From Bacillus pumilus (GTDB taxonomy: Bacteria; Bacillota; Bacilli; Bacillales; Bacillaceae), in the NCBI RefSeq assembly GCF_009937765.1, contig NZ_CP047089.1:124001-188000 (forward strand): DNA of 64,000 bases, read 5' to 3'. Below the pieces are notes generated by a model. The model saw only the letters and a program-made list of their open reading frames with translations. It made no database searches and was not told where the DNA came from. The stretch's first letter is position 1. Each line of letters begins with the position of its first letter. A program made the position numbers and the translations under genes. This document shows, piece by piece, positions 53,977-62,749 of the stretch.

Positions 53977-54300
53977 TTGGATTCTAGTCAAACGCTGGCA
54001 CTCGCTCAAAAGTTTCAGGAAGCAGCTGAGGAGATTCGGCAGTCAAAGCAGTTGCTGGAGAATCGGCTCAAGGCAGTAGTATCAGGCTGGCAAGGAGAAG
54101 CAAGGAATAAATTTGATCAAAGCTTTGAAGAAACAACAGCACGCTATGATCAATTTGAAAAGGACTTGCTTGAAACAAGTCAGGAACTGCGCGATGCAGC
54201 GGTCAAAATCGAGGAACGGAAAGCTGAAATAGCCAGAATGGAAGAGCTTGAGCGAAAGAGACGAGAAGAACGGAGAGAAAGAAACCGAGAAGGGAGATGA
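53977..54300 (+). CDS. WXG100-like small helical protein (YfjA-like)
   Basis: 107 residues from TTG 53977 (GAAAGGGGTG six bases ahead); the GTG at 53968 is part of the ribosome site. Two helices joined by the W-x-G turn VSGWQGEARNKFDQSFEE, then a long charged coiled-coil tail (ELERKRREERRERNREGR). Proteins of this kind are substrates or helpers of the type VII (Yuk/Ess) secretion system. It starts a four-gene run that fits B. subtilis yfjA-yfjB-yfjC-yfjD. Confidence 0.75.
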   Translation: MDSSQTLALAQKFQEAAEEIRQSKQLLENRLKAVVSGWQGEARNKFDQSFEETTARYDQFEKDLLETSQELRDAAVKIEERKAEIARMEELERKRREERRERNREGR

Positions 54301-54304
54301 TGTG

Positions 54305-55501
54305 ATGGCACGTGACATAGTGGTTGATCCAGATCAGCTGACAGGGCTGGCGAATGATGTTGTAGGCGAACTGTCTGCCATAGAAACGAAGCACCGCGAT
54401 TTACATAGTGAACTGGATGGTCTCATTTTAGGCTGTGATCCTCGGTATAGAAGCTGTTTTTCCGGCGTCGGGGATGCATGGGGAGCAGGACAAGCATTGA
54501 TCAGTAAATTGAGCAGTGATGATATTGCGATTCGTCATGCAAAAGATAAAATGGTCGAAGCAGATGATATTTTACGGAAATTGTACAGTATCTATGATCA
54601 ATATGGAACACTCACGAGCTTAGCTGGTATTGTGATGATGCAGGCGAAATACTACGGGCTTGGGATGACGACCTTCATTAAAGAAAATGGCCGTTATGCA
54701 GCGCAGCATTCAAAGCTACTGCTTGATTTGACGAGCCGGGTAGAAGGAACGAGATTTGACCGACTAGCAAGGATTTGGCTAAGCAATAAAGAATTATTAA
54801 AACGATCAAATTGGTCGATGGCTGATTTGGTCCATAAGAAATTCACAAAATTTTATCCTGACGATACAGTTGCATTTACGAATAGTGTCCGTGATTTTAC
54901 AAAAGGAAGTATCAATTGGAAGGACACGGCTGCGATCAAGTCTGTTTTGAAAAATGGATCAAGATTTGCCAAAGGAAATGCCATCATTGCAACGGTAGTC
55001 ACTGGTGCAACGGAAACGGTCGGCTGTGGTTTGAAAATTGCAGAGAACTATGCAGAATTCGGTGATCAGCCAGAAGTCCTGAAGCGTGAAAATGCGAAGG
55101 CTGTTGGAAATGCAGTGAACAATACGGTCTTTATCGCTGGCGGGTCTGTCGCAGGTGCCGTTGTCGGAGGAGCTCTTGGAAGCTTCGCAGGACCGATTGG
55201 AACTGTCGTTGGAGGAGCCATTGGTTCCGCAGTCGGTGGTTTTATAGGAGAAAAAGTTGCCAAGCTGACATCAGGATTTGCTGAGCAGGTTGCAGTGAAA
55301 TTAAAGGACCCAATTCATGCAGTCGTGGATAAAGGGAGGCAAGCATTCGAGCTTGCGGGTCAAGGTGTGAAAGCAGTCAATGACACCATTGATCAGGCAA
55401 ATCAGGTGATACATAAAGGGATAGAAAAAACAAAAGAAACCGCAGATTCGCTCATAAAAGGTGCAGGCGATTTCTTTAAGGGTGCATTTTCTTTTGGATA
55501 A
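54305..55501 (+). CDS. T7SS-linked protein with WXG-like N-terminus and glycine zipper (YfjB-like)
   Basis: 398 residues from ATG 54305, four bases after the yfjA-like stop (GGGAGATGATGTG). The N-terminal ~90 residues form a helical hairpin similar to LXG/WXG targeting domains (VVDPDQLTGLANDVVGELSAIE). The middle is helical. From about 275 to 325 comes a glycine-zipper region, GSVAGAVVGGALGSFAGPIG, then TVVGGAIGSAVGGFIG, typical of membrane-inserting or pore-forming parts. The last part is helical again. It could be a type VII secreted effector, but no known toxin domain is visible and no immunity gene is obvious. Confidence 0.65.
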   Translation: MARDIVVDPDQLTGLANDVVGELSAIETKHRDLHSELDGLILGCDPRYRSCFSGVGDAWGAGQALISKLSSDDIAIRHAKDKMVEADDILRKLYSIYDQYGTLTSLAGIVMMQAKYYGLGMTTFIKENGRYAAQHSKLLLDLTSRVEGTRFDRLARIWLSNKELLKRSNWSMADLVHKKFTKFYPDDTVAFTNSVRDFTKGSINWKDTAAIKSVLKNGSRFAKGNAIIATVVTGATETVGCGLKIAENYAEFGDQPEVLKRENAKAVGNAVNNTVFIAGGSVAGAVVGGALGSFAGPIGTVVGGAIGSAVGGFIGEKVAKLTSGFAEQVAVKLKDPIHAVVDKGRQAFELAGQGVKAVNDTIDQANQVIHKGIEKTKETADSLIKGAGDFFKGAFSFG

Positions 55502-55513
55502 GGAGAGATCAAG

Positions 55514-56272
55514 TTGGATCAGCTAAGTCTAAGTATTGAGGAACTCATCTTTAGTTTTTACAGTGAAGGCTATTTTGAACAGGGCATGTCCTTAAAGGAA
55601 GCCTATTACCCTGATGTAGAGGACGAGCGATTAGGTTTTTTATTTGAAATTGCGTGCCGCTCTTTGCTCGCAAAAGGTGTACTGGAATTTCAAAACAGAC
55701 AATATCGTTATAAAGCGGAATACCGTCATTTCATTCAGGCGATGAATGATGCATCTCACACCATCAAGGCGTCTCGATTTGGGGATAAAGATGAAGAAAT
55801 TAGTACCTCCTTTCACACGACACAGATGGGCGTATATGCGCATCATACGCTGTATGATCAACAAGTCCATCAGATTCAAAAACTGAAGGATGACCAGCAG
55901 GCAGAGGAACAAGTGACTGCCTTTTTCAACATACAGATGAGTGATCACCCTGAATCTGTCATGACCCTGCAAGCAGAGGAATTTGAAAAGCTATTAGAGC
56001 AAGCAAGTGAGGCGAAAAAAGAGTGGCCTTCCTTCCTTCCTCGAGCAGAGAACGAAGAACTCGTGCAGTCATTTGTTTCGGATGTACAGACGAGAAAAGG
56101 AAAGATGGACTCCCTAATGAAGGTCGTCTACGACAAAAATAATACGCCTGATGTGGAATCTATGTTATTTGTTATTCCAGGTGAGAAACAGTCGTGGCTT
56201 GTGTCGGGAATAAAAGAAAGTGAATTTCGCGTGGAGACGGCTCATAGAGACGGATTACGTTCTATATTCTAA
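55514..56272 (+). CDS. DUF5081-like T7SS accessory protein (YfjC-like)
   Basis: 252 residues, TTG start behind AAGGAGAG. No membrane helix. The overall build (SIEELIFSFYSEGYFEQGMSLKE, ALLAKGVLEFQ-like winged part, later beta strands SMLFVIPGEKQSWLVSG) recalls EspG-type chaperones that accompany WXG/LXG proteins. Family name is a tentative match from memory. It sits between the glycine-zipper protein and a membrane protein, so it may be a chaperone for the former. Confidence 0.6.
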   Translation: MDQLSLSIEELIFSFYSEGYFEQGMSLKEAYYPDVEDERLGFLFEIACRSLLAKGVLEFQNRQYRYKAEYRHFIQAMNDASHTIKASRFGDKDEEISTSFHTTQMGVYAHHTLYDQQVHQIQKLKDDQQAEEQVTAFFNIQMSDHPESVMTLQAEEFEKLLEQASEAKKEWPSFLPRAENEELVQSFVSDVQTRKGKMDSLMKVVYDKNNTPDVESMLFVIPGEKQSWLVSGIKESEFRVETAHRDGLRSIF

Positions 56273-56293
56273 TGGAGAAAAGGAGAATGACGC

Positions 56294-56821
56294 TTGAATC
56301 CAAGTGAAGGAATAGAAGTGAGAAGCAGGACCTTTTTAAGGGTATGGGCTTTTTTAGCAACAGGCGGCTTCGGTATCATCGGTATTTGGTTGTTTTCAGA
56401 AGCTCTAACATTTGAATCGAATTATACATTGTTTTTATTTTTAGGCGGACTATTAGGCATGGTATATGGCTCGATCTCTTTTTTGATGATTCTGCCAGCT
56501 TTTACGAAGAGGGGAAATGTGATTTTTCGCATTCAGCGCGGAAAAAATGGTGCTGTGCTGCATCGTGAGCGGACGATTCCTTTTCAAGACATTCAATCCA
56601 TTGATATGCGTAGGCATCGGTACAGTGTAAGAGGATTTCTCTTCATGGATGTGCTCATTCGGAAAATAGATGGGAAATTGATCAAAATTCCAGCGTACAG
56701 TATTTTAGATGAAGAAGTATTCGAGCAAACCGTCAAACAAGAGATCTATCCATATTTAAATCAGACAGCCCAAGAGAACTGGAGACAGCAGCATGGTCAG
56801 GTTGAAGAACAGATCAATTAA
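56294..56821 (+). CDS. DUF5381-like membrane protein (YfjD-like)
   Basis: 175 residues, TTG start with AAAGGAG seven bases ahead. Two membrane helices (about 15-35 and 43-65), then a soluble domain with beta strands (GNVIFRIQRGKNGAVLHRERTIPFQDIQSI, FMDVLIRKIDGKLIKIPAYS) that resembles a PH-like fold. Last gene of the four. In B. subtilis, yfjD is at the same place. It could be the immunity or anchoring part of the system; inference only. Confidence 0.6.
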   Translation: MNPSEGIEVRSRTFLRVWAFLATGGFGIIGIWLFSEALTFESNYTLFLFLGGLLGMVYGSISFLMILPAFTKRGNVIFRIQRGKNGAVLHRERTIPFQDIQSIDMRRHRYSVRGFLFMDVLIRKIDGKLIKIPAYSILDEEVFEQTVKQEIYPYLNQTAQENWRQQHGQVEEQIN

Positions 56822-56919
56822 GTATTATTTGCCAATATCCTAAAGGATGAGGCGCCACTTTTTCGAAAAAATCGTGTATGATGTCAGTAAAGACTGAAGA
56901 CTCGGAGAGGTGATGAGAG

Positions 56920-57387
56920 ATGGATAAAGAGATGGTAATCGACCTCGTCACAGAACAAATGGCACGAATTCGAAAAGAAAAGAATTATACGCAGGACCGC
57001 ATGGCTGAGGTACTTGGTTTATCGAAGCGTCATTTGCAACAGGTTGAAAAAAATAGGCTTCGCCTCAACTGGACGCAAACTGCGGCCGTATGTGCATTAT
57101 TCAGGGATAGTGACATTTTAAAAGGGACACTTGGAGATGATCCGCTTGAGATTCTGGAAGTCGTTGCACATGATGAATTGCATTTATCGGTGGAACGTAC
57201 GATCGGCGGAAAGGTTTGGTGGCGGACATCTATCAAAAAAGGCACATTTCGTCTTCAGCAAAATGTGCTGAGTCAGCATTACCGCATTTTAGATGATGAG
57301 AATTATCGCTATTATAGTTCGTTTAATAAAGAAGAAGCGAAGCGGCGCTTAGAGGAACTAAGTCAGCTGTCTTCTCCTTATTCATAA
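56920..57387 (+). CDS. XRE-family helix-turn-helix regulator
   Basis: 155 residues, GGAGAGGTGATGAG before ATG. The N-terminal HTH (about 15-65) reads RKEKNYTQDRMAEVLGLSKRHLQQVEK; the downstream ~90 residues have a mixed fold (LSVERTIGGKVWWRTSIKKG) without a known ligand motif. It stands 98 bp after the yfj-like run and may control it. A convergent terminator separates it from ansR. Confidence 0.8.
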   Translation: MDKEMVIDLVTEQMARIRKEKNYTQDRMAEVLGLSKRHLQQVEKNRLRLNWTQTAAVCALFRDSDILKGTLGDDPLEILEVVAHDELHLSVERTIGGKVWWRTSIKKGTFRLQQNVLSQHYRILDDENYRYYSSFNKEEAKRRLEELSQLSSPYS

Positions 57388-57392
57388 GCAGT

Positions 57393-57436
57393 TAAAAAAA
57401 GAGAGGCACCCGATTGGTAGGGGCCTCTCTTTTTTG
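57393..57436. terminator. Bidirectional terminator
   Basis: AAAAAAAGAGAGGC / GCCTCTCTTTTTT long stem between convergent XRE and ansR genes. Confidence 0.85.
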
Positions 57437-57440
57437 TGTT

Positions 57441-57788
57441 TTATACTTTTAGGGTGTTTTTCGCCCGAATAAAGGCAACAAGCTGTTTGATTTCTTCATC
57501 ATTTAGGGGAACACCGTCTACAAGAATGGTTCCTTCTTTTGCTTCCGTCAGTTCAATTTTGATATCAGAGATTTTACGTTGTATCTCTGGCTCGTCCGTT
57601 CTACCAAGTAAAAAATCAATGGACGTATCATACAAATCAGCCAGGCGCTTCACTGCTTCAAGCGAAGGTCGTCGGTACCCAGATTCGTAACCGGCATAGG
57701 TGCTTTTGGCGATACCTAGGCGATCTGCCGTATGCTGGAGAGACCATTTTTTCTTTTTTCTAAGAGTGGTTAAACGATCGAGTATCAT
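57441..57788 (-). CDS. ansR: Repressor AnsR of the asparaginase-aspartase operon
   Basis: 115 residues. XRE HTH at the N-terminus: RLTTLRKKKKWSLQHTADRLGIAKSTYAGYESGYRRPSLEAVKRLA, then a short regulatory tail. Divergent from ansAB as in B. subtilis, where AnsR represses ansAB and is relieved by aspartate. Its DNA sites are the ACGC-N5-GCGT boxes in the shared upstream region, which also cover its own promoter side. GGAGC ribosome site before ATG. Confidence 0.9.
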   Translation of the reverse strand: MILDRLTTLRKKKKWSLQHTADRLGIAKSTYAGYESGYRRPSLEAVKRLADLYDTSIDFLLGRTDEPEIQRKISDIKIELTEAKEGTILVDGVPLNDEEIKQLVAFIRAKNTLKV

Positions 57789-57844
57789 TACATGAACGCT
57801 CCTTTATATACAACAACAGTATATCATATTTTGTGATAGAATGT

Positions 57845-57920
57845 ACGCGTTATGCGTAATAATTTCTTGATTAATTCGCGTTATGTGACTATAATGGCAA
57901 TGAAGGTACGCGTAAAGCGT
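57845..57920. promoter_or_regulatory. ansA promoter with three AnsR boxes
   Basis: Boxes of form ACGC-N5-GCGT: ACGCGTTATGCGT (57845-57857), a weaker TCGCGTTATGTGA (57876-57888), and ACGCGTAAAGCGT (57908-57920). Their starts are 31 and 32 bp apart, three helical turns each. The sigma-A promoter is TTGATT (57867-57872), 17 bp, TATAAT (57890-57895). Box 2 fills the spacer, box 1 is upstream, box 3 lies over the start of transcription. Confidence 0.8.
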
Positions 57921-57992
57921 ATATTATAGAATAGCACAAGCTGGCTTATAATATGTGTGACAAACGTAGTAATTTTACTGAAAGAGGTGGAC

Positions 57993-58985
57993 CTGTTGAA
58001 GAAATTATTGCTTTTAACCACTGGTGGGACGATTGCATCTGTAGAGAGTGAAAATGGTTTGGCTCCAGGTGTTAAAGCTGAGGACCTTTTAAGCTATTTA
58101 AACGAAATTAATGCAGAGTACACAATGGACACAAAGTCCCTAATGAGTATAGATAGTACAAATATGCAGCCTGAATACTGGGTAGATATCGCAACAGCCA
58201 TTTATGAAAATTATGATCAATATGACGGCTTTGTTGTCACGCATGGAACCGATACAATGGCCTATACATCAGCAGCACTATCTTATATGCTGCAAAATCC
58301 GGATAAGCCAATTGTCATTACAGGCTCACAAATCCCGATTACGTTCAAGAAAACAGATGCGAAGAAAAACATCACTGATGCGATTCGCTTTGCATGTGAC
58401 GGCGTAGGCGGCGTGTATGTTGTCTTTGATGGCAGAGTGATTCAAGGGACACGCGCAATCAAATTAAGAACGAAAAGCTACGATGCATTTGAAAGTATTA
58501 ACTATCCATATATTGCATCGATTGAAAACCATCAAATTGAATACAATAGCAAAGTAAAAAGATCGTCAATGAAACCGCTTAAATTAGACGCATCCTTAAA
58601 CACCGACGTTTGTCTCTTGAAATTGCACCCAGGTCTAAAGCCTGAATTCTTAGATGCAATCAAAGGTGTATATAAAGGAGTCGTTATCGAAAGCTACGGC
58701 AGCGGCGGAATTCCTTTCGAAGGAAGAAACCTTTTAGAGAAAATCAACGAATTGCTCGAAGAAGGCATTTCTGTTGTCATCACAACTCAGTGTCTTGAAG
58801 AAGGAGAAGACATGAGCGTGTATGAAGTAGGACGCAAAATCAATCAAGAACTGGTGGCACGTTCACGAAACATGAACACAGAAGCCATCGTGCCGAAACT
58901 CATGTGGGCATTAGGTAAAACAACAGACCCAAGAGAAGTGAAAAAGATTATGGAAACGCCGATCGCAGAAGATTTAGTGATTTAA
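57993..58985 (+). CDS. ansA: L-asparaginase (type I, cytoplasmic)
   Basis: 330 residues from TTG 57993, just behind GAGGTGGACC; the upstream frame to 57957 is not translated. Hydrolyses L-asparagine to aspartate and ammonia. First catalytic Thr in TTGGTIAS (residues 8-15) and second in [10 protein letters not shown] (about 85-95); Lys in [16 protein letters not shown] segment. B. subtilis AnsA is 329 residues. It starts the ans operon under AnsR. Confidence 0.95.
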   Translation: MLKKLLLLTTGGTIASVESENGLAPGVKAEDLLSYLNEINAEYTMDTKSLMSIDSTNMQPEYWVDIATAIYENYDQYDGFVVTHGTDTMAYTSAALSYMLQNPDKPIVITGSQIPITFKKTDAKKNITDAIRFACDGVGGVYVVFDGRVIQGTRAIKLRTKSYDAFESINYPYIASIENHQIEYNSKVKRSSMKPLKLDASLNTDVCLLKLHPGLKPEFLDAIKGVYKGVVIESYGSGGIPFEGRNLLEKINELLEEGISVVITTQCLEEGEDMSVYEVGRKINQELVARSRNMNTEAIVPKLMWALGKTTDPREVKKIMETPIAEDLVI

Positions 58986-59013
58986 CTATTCTATAGAAAG
59001 CAGGTCATATCAG

Positions 59014-60435
59014 ATGGTTCAAGCAACTTATCGCTATGAGAAGGATTTTCTTGGAGAAAAAGAAATTCTAGCAGACGTGTATTATGGAGTTCAAACCCTT
59101 CGTGCAAAGGAAAATTTCCCGATTACGGGATACCGCATGCATGAGGAACTGATTAGAGCCTTTGCCATCGTGAAAAAAGCAGCAGCTCAAGCCAATATGG
59201 AAGTTGGACGTTTATATGAAGGAATTGGAAATGCCATCGTACAAGCTTCTGATGAGGTCATTGAAGGTAAACTGCATGAGTACTTTATTGTAGACCCAAT
59301 TCAAGGCGGCGCAGGAACGTCGATGAATATGAATGCCAATGAAGTCATTGGAAACAGAGCGCTAGAAATCATGGGACATCAAAAGGGTGAATACATTCAT
59401 TTAAGCCCAAACACACATGTTAACATGTCACAATCCACGAATGACTCGTTTCCAACAGCTATCCATATTGCTGTATTGAAGCAATTAGACATTCTGCTTG
59501 AGACAATGCAAACGATGCAGGACGTATTCCAAAAGAAAGCGAAAGAATTTGATCATGTGATCAAAATGGGACGTACGCACCTGCAGGATGCTGTTCCAAT
59601 TCGTTTAGGACAGGAATTTGAAGCTTACAGCCGCGTGCTCAGCCGCGATATTAAGCGGATCAACCAATCAAAGCAGCATTTATATGAAGTCAATATGGGT
59701 GCAACAGCAGTTGGGACAGGCCTAAACGCAGATCCTCGTTATATTGAGATCGTCGTGAAGAAGCTAGCCGATATTTCTGGCCTTCCGCTTGTAGGCGCAG
59801 AGCATCTTGTAGATGCAACGCAAAATACAGATGCGTACACAGAGGTGTCTGCTGCATTAAAAGTATGCATGATGAACATGTCTAAGATTTCCAATGACCT
59901 TCGTCTAATGGCTTCTGGTCCACGTGCAGGTCTTGCTGAAATTGCATTGCCAGCTCGTCAGCCAGGATCATCCATTATGCCTGGGAAAGTCAATCCAGTT
60001 ATGGCAGAGCTCATTAACCAAATCGCATTCCAGGTCATTGGGAATGACCACACCATCTGTCTTGCCTCTGAAGCAGGTCAGCTTGAGTTAAATGTGATGG
60101 AGCCTGTTTTGGTCTTTAACTTACTTCAATCTATTAGTATAATGAATAACGGCTTCCGTTCATTCACAGATCATTGCTTAGTGGACATTGAAGCAAATGA
60201 AAAACGTTTGAAAGAATATGTAGAAAAAAGCGCAGGCGTGATCACTGCAGTGAATCCTCATTTAGGCTATGAAGCAGCGGCTAGAATCGCTAGGGAAGCC
60301 ATTTTAACAGGACAATCGATCAGAGATCTTTGCTTGCAAAATGATGTGTTAACAGAAGAAGAACTTGATATTATTTTGAATCCATTCGAGATGACAAAGC
60401 CTGGAATTGCGGGTGCAGAGCTCCTAGAGCGATAA
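59014..60435 (+). CDS. ansB: Aspartate ammonia-lyase
   Basis: 473 residues. Converts L-aspartate to fumarate and ammonia; the second step after AnsA. Fumarase/aspartase superfamily signature GSSIMPGKVNPV (about residue 318) with the catalytic Ser, plus TRTHLQDAVPIRLGQE-like GRTHLQDAVPI and STNDSFPTAIH. 28 bp after ansA, so co-transcribed. The hairpin at 60468-60502 ends or damps the operon before mleN. Confidence 0.95.
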   Translation: MVQATYRYEKDFLGEKEILADVYYGVQTLRAKENFPITGYRMHEELIRAFAIVKKAAAQANMEVGRLYEGIGNAIVQASDEVIEGKLHEYFIVDPIQGGAGTSMNMNANEVIGNRALEIMGHQKGEYIHLSPNTHVNMSQSTNDSFPTAIHIAVLKQLDILLETMQTMQDVFQKKAKEFDHVIKMGRTHLQDAVPIRLGQEFEAYSRVLSRDIKRINQSKQHLYEVNMGATAVGTGLNADPRYIEIVVKKLADISGLPLVGAEHLVDATQNTDAYTEVSAALKVCMMNMSKISNDLRLMASGPRAGLAEIALPARQPGSSIMPGKVNPVMAELINQIAFQVIGNDHTICLASEAGQLELNVMEPVLVFNLLQSISIMNNGFRSFTDHCLVDIEANEKRLKEYVEKSAGVITAVNPHLGYEAAARIAREAILTGQSIRDLCLQNDVLTEEELDIILNPFEMTKPGIAGAELLER

Positions 60436-60467
60436 TAATATCAAAAATTTTATTTTATTAATATGTA

Positions 60468-60502
60468 GAATTGCCTGTGAAATAGAGAAAAACAGGCAAT
60501 TC
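60468..60502 (+). terminator. Hairpin between ansB and mleN
   Basis: GAATTGCCTGT / ACAGGCAATTC, perfect 11-bp stem, followed by ACTTTCTTTCG, a weak T run. Confidence 0.6.
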
Positions 60503-60515
60503 ACTTTCTTTCGAA

Positions 60516-60558
60516 TTGACACACTTTTTTCACAATATTTTGAAAACGCTTAACGCGT
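60516..60558 (+). promoter_or_regulatory. mleN promoter with AnsR-like box and overlapping cre
   Basis: Perfect -35 TTGACA (60516-60521); the -10 is not clear. ACGCTTAACGCGT (60546-60558) is the same ACGC-N5-GCGT palindrome as the ansA boxes (as reverse complement ACGCGTTAAGCGT it differs from box 1 by one base). TGAAAACGCTTAAC (60541-60554) overlaps it and matches cre apart from the last two bases. Confidence 0.6.
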
Positions 60559-60578
60559 ACACAAAGGGAGGAAACACA

Positions 60579-61988
60579 ATGAAATCACCACGTCTGCCGT
60601 CTATGTTAGAAGTCGTGTCTGTACTTGGCTTGTTTTTAGCAATTGTTTTATCTTTTACTCTTTATTTCAAATTGGATATTCAACTAGCATTGTTTATCTC
60701 ATGGTTTATGGTTATCGGATTAGGTGTTCGATTGGGGCATTCCTATAAGGATCTTCAAAATGCGATCACAAAAGGGATATCGAATGGTTTAGAAGCCATT
60801 TTAATCTTAATTGCAGTAGGTGCACTTGTTGGTACATGGATTGCAGGTGGGGTTGTACCTACGTTAATCTATTATGGTTTAGAGTTTATTCATCCTAATA
60901 TCTTCTTATTAGCTACGCTTGTCATCTGTGCACTCATGTCCATTGCAACAGGAACCTCTTGGGGGACGGTCGGAACGGCAGGGATTGCGATGATCGCAAT
61001 TGGTGAAGGGCTTGGTATTCCACTTCCGATTGTGGCAGGTGCCGTCTTATCTGGTGCTTATTTTGGAGATAAATTATCCCCATTATCAGATAGTACAGTG
61101 CTCGCTTCCTCACTTTCAAAAGTGGACGTGCTGGCGCATGTTCGAGCGATGATGGTTTTATCCATACCAGCCTTTGTTATAACAGCCATTATGTTTACGG
61201 TTACAGGCTTTATGTATGGAGGACGCAACATTGATCAAGATAAAGTAGAGTTTTTGAAAAATGCTCTTCATGATACATTCACCATCAACATTTGGATGGT
61301 CATCCCAGCAGTAGTGGTTGTATTACTGCTCGTATTTAAGAAACCTTCAATGCCTGTTATAGCCATTGGTGCTCTTTTAGGATCTATTTGGGCGATGGCT
61401 TTCCAAGGAATGAATCCAGCAGATGCGATTGGTTCAGCATACAATGGCTTCTCTATTAATTCAGATGTAGATTTCTTAAATACGCTGTTAAATCGTGGTG
61501 GTATTGTGAATATGCTTGGATCTTTAGTGGTCATTATTCTCGGGCTTGGGTTTGGTGGCGTACTTGAATATCTAGGCGTTCTAAAAGTAATTGTTTCTAC
61601 TTTTGAGAAGAAATTATATAATGCAGGAAATGTAACTCTATCAACACTTGTTGTAGCATTCTTTGCAAATATTTTCGGATGTGCAATGTACGTTTCATTA
61701 ATTCTTACACCGAAGATTATGGAAAAAAGCTACGATAAATTGAAAATAGACAGACGTGTTCTATCTAGAAACGCTGAAGTCGGTGGAACGATGACGTCTG
61801 GTATGGTTCCTTGGTCAGATAACGGGATTTATATGGCGGGAATTCTAGGCGTATCCACATTCTCTTATTTACCATTTATGTGGTTGAGCTTTGTGGCCAT
61901 CGGTCTTGCTATTATTTACGGATATACAGGGAAATTTATCTGGTACGTTAAGAATCCACCACAAGAATCAGAAGAATCGGCTTCATAA
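60579..61988 (+). CDS. mleN: NhaC-family antiporter MleN
   Basis: 469 residues from ATG 60579 (GGGAGG upstream); an in-frame codon at 60516 lies on the -35. About 11-12 membrane helices; NhaC marks are SIATGTSWGTVGTAG, SGAYFGDKLSPLSDSTVLA and EVGGTMTSGMVPWSDNGIYMAG. In B. subtilis MleN exchanges malate plus protons for lactate plus sodium and is followed by mleA, the malic/malolactic enzyme. Here mleA is missing and type VII genes follow. With ansAB making fumarate, a dicarboxylate role fits. Confidence 0.85.
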   Translation: MKSPRLPSMLEVVSVLGLFLAIVLSFTLYFKLDIQLALFISWFMVIGLGVRLGHSYKDLQNAITKGISNGLEAILILIAVGALVGTWIAGGVVPTLIYYGLEFIHPNIFLLATLVICALMSIATGTSWGTVGTAGIAMIAIGEGLGIPLPIVAGAVLSGAYFGDKLSPLSDSTVLASSLSKVDVLAHVRAMMVLSIPAFVITAIMFTVTGFMYGGRNIDQDKVEFLKNALHDTFTINIWMVIPAVVVVLLLVFKKPSMPVIAIGALLGSIWAMAFQGMNPADAIGSAYNGFSINSDVDFLNTLLNRGGIVNMLGSLVVIILGLGFGGVLEYLGVLKVIVSTFEKKLYNAGNVTLSTLVVAFFANIFGCAMYVSLILTPKIMEKSYDKLKIDRRVLSRNAEVGGTMTSGMVPWSDNGIYMAGILGVSTFSYLPFMWLSFVAIGLAIIYGYTGKFIWYVKNPPQESEESAS

Positions 61989-61996
61989 GCCGTTTA

Positions 61997-62029
61997 CAAA
62001 AGCCGCTCCTCTAACGGGCGGCTTTTGTT
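61997..62029 (+). terminator. mleN terminator
   Basis: CAAAAGCCGC / CGGCTTTTG stem with GTTTG tail. Confidence 0.75.
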
Positions 62030-62144
62030 TGTCCTAGGTCTGTATGACTATATGTGACATCTCACAAATAATCAGGATGTAAGACCCCCTATAAAAGGGG
62101 GCTTAAGGGGTAATGAGAAGCAGAATGAAAGCATATTTATCCCA

Positions 62145-62194
62145 TAAAAAGGGCACAAATCCCTATTCAAACGTGAGTCTTTGAACCTTATAAT
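62145..62194 (+). promoter_or_regulatory. Promoter region of the first ywqH-like gene
   Basis: CCCTATTCAA (62161-), TGAGTCTTTGAACC and -10 TATAAT (62189-62194). The block is shared with that of the second ywqH-like gene, with the same 28 bp from CCCTATT to the -10, preceded in both by AAAAGG-CAC. Confidence 0.6.
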
Positions 62195-62286
62195 AACAAT
62201 ATTGGAAAAAGTGCTATTCACCTTACGCTCGTTTAGAAGAACTCTAAGCAGCGTTTTTATTTTTTTGTCAGGAGGAGGAACCCATA

Positions 62287-62712
62287 ATGAGCTTATCGGA
62301 TATGCTGTCTGCCCTAAACGGTGGCATTACAAGTAAAAAGGCAGAAATCGAAGAGAAAATCGCTCGACTGAAAAAGGCGAAAAGTAAGGTCGAACGTGAA
62401 CAAGATGCGGCAGAAACAGACTTGAAGCAAATCAAGCAGCCAAAGCTTGGGACCTCTTGGAAAGGTGAGCGAAGCCAAGATTTCAAATCAGAACGAAATG
62501 AAGCCCATGATGCGTTGCAAACGATTGTGAACGATAAGTACCCACGCTATGTGAGCCGCATCGAATTCAAAATTAGTACGTTAGAAGCTGAACAAGCAGC
62601 GTTATCCTTTGCTAGTTCCCTAGCTGGAGACGCCGCACGTCTTGCTGAAAAAGGAGAAGACGCAGTGGAGGACGCCAAACGCTTGATCTCAAAAGCATGG
62701 AGCAGCTTATAA
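62287..62712 (+). CDS. ywqH: YwqH-like T7SS LXG-accessory protein, copy 1
   Basis: 141 residues, GGAGGAGG before ATG. Fully helical, with a long coiled coil (KKAEIEEKIARLKKAKSKVE), then a WXG-like turn TSWKGERSQDFKSERNE and C-terminal helices. In B. subtilis, ywqH and ywqI precede the LXG toxin gene ywqJ, and such pairs act as targeting partners (Lap proteins) that escort LXG toxins to the type VII machine. Here ywqI follows but no LXG toxin gene. A second copy of this gene lies 600 bp on. Confidence 0.82.
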   Translation: MSLSDMLSALNGGITSKKAEIEEKIARLKKAKSKVEREQDAAETDLKQIKQPKLGTSWKGERSQDFKSERNEAHDALQTIVNDKYPRYVSRIEFKISTLEAEQAALSFASSLAGDAARLAEKGEDAVEDAKRLISKAWSSL

Positions 62713-62749
62713 GCCAACTTCATGCTGAACAAACTTGGAGGATATCACG

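Noticed and set aside
61996-62110. GC-rich stretch with CCCCCTATAAAAGGGGG after mleN as a second terminator or mobile end
   Set aside because: Palindrome has no T run and no partner; treated as background between mleN and the ywqH promoter.
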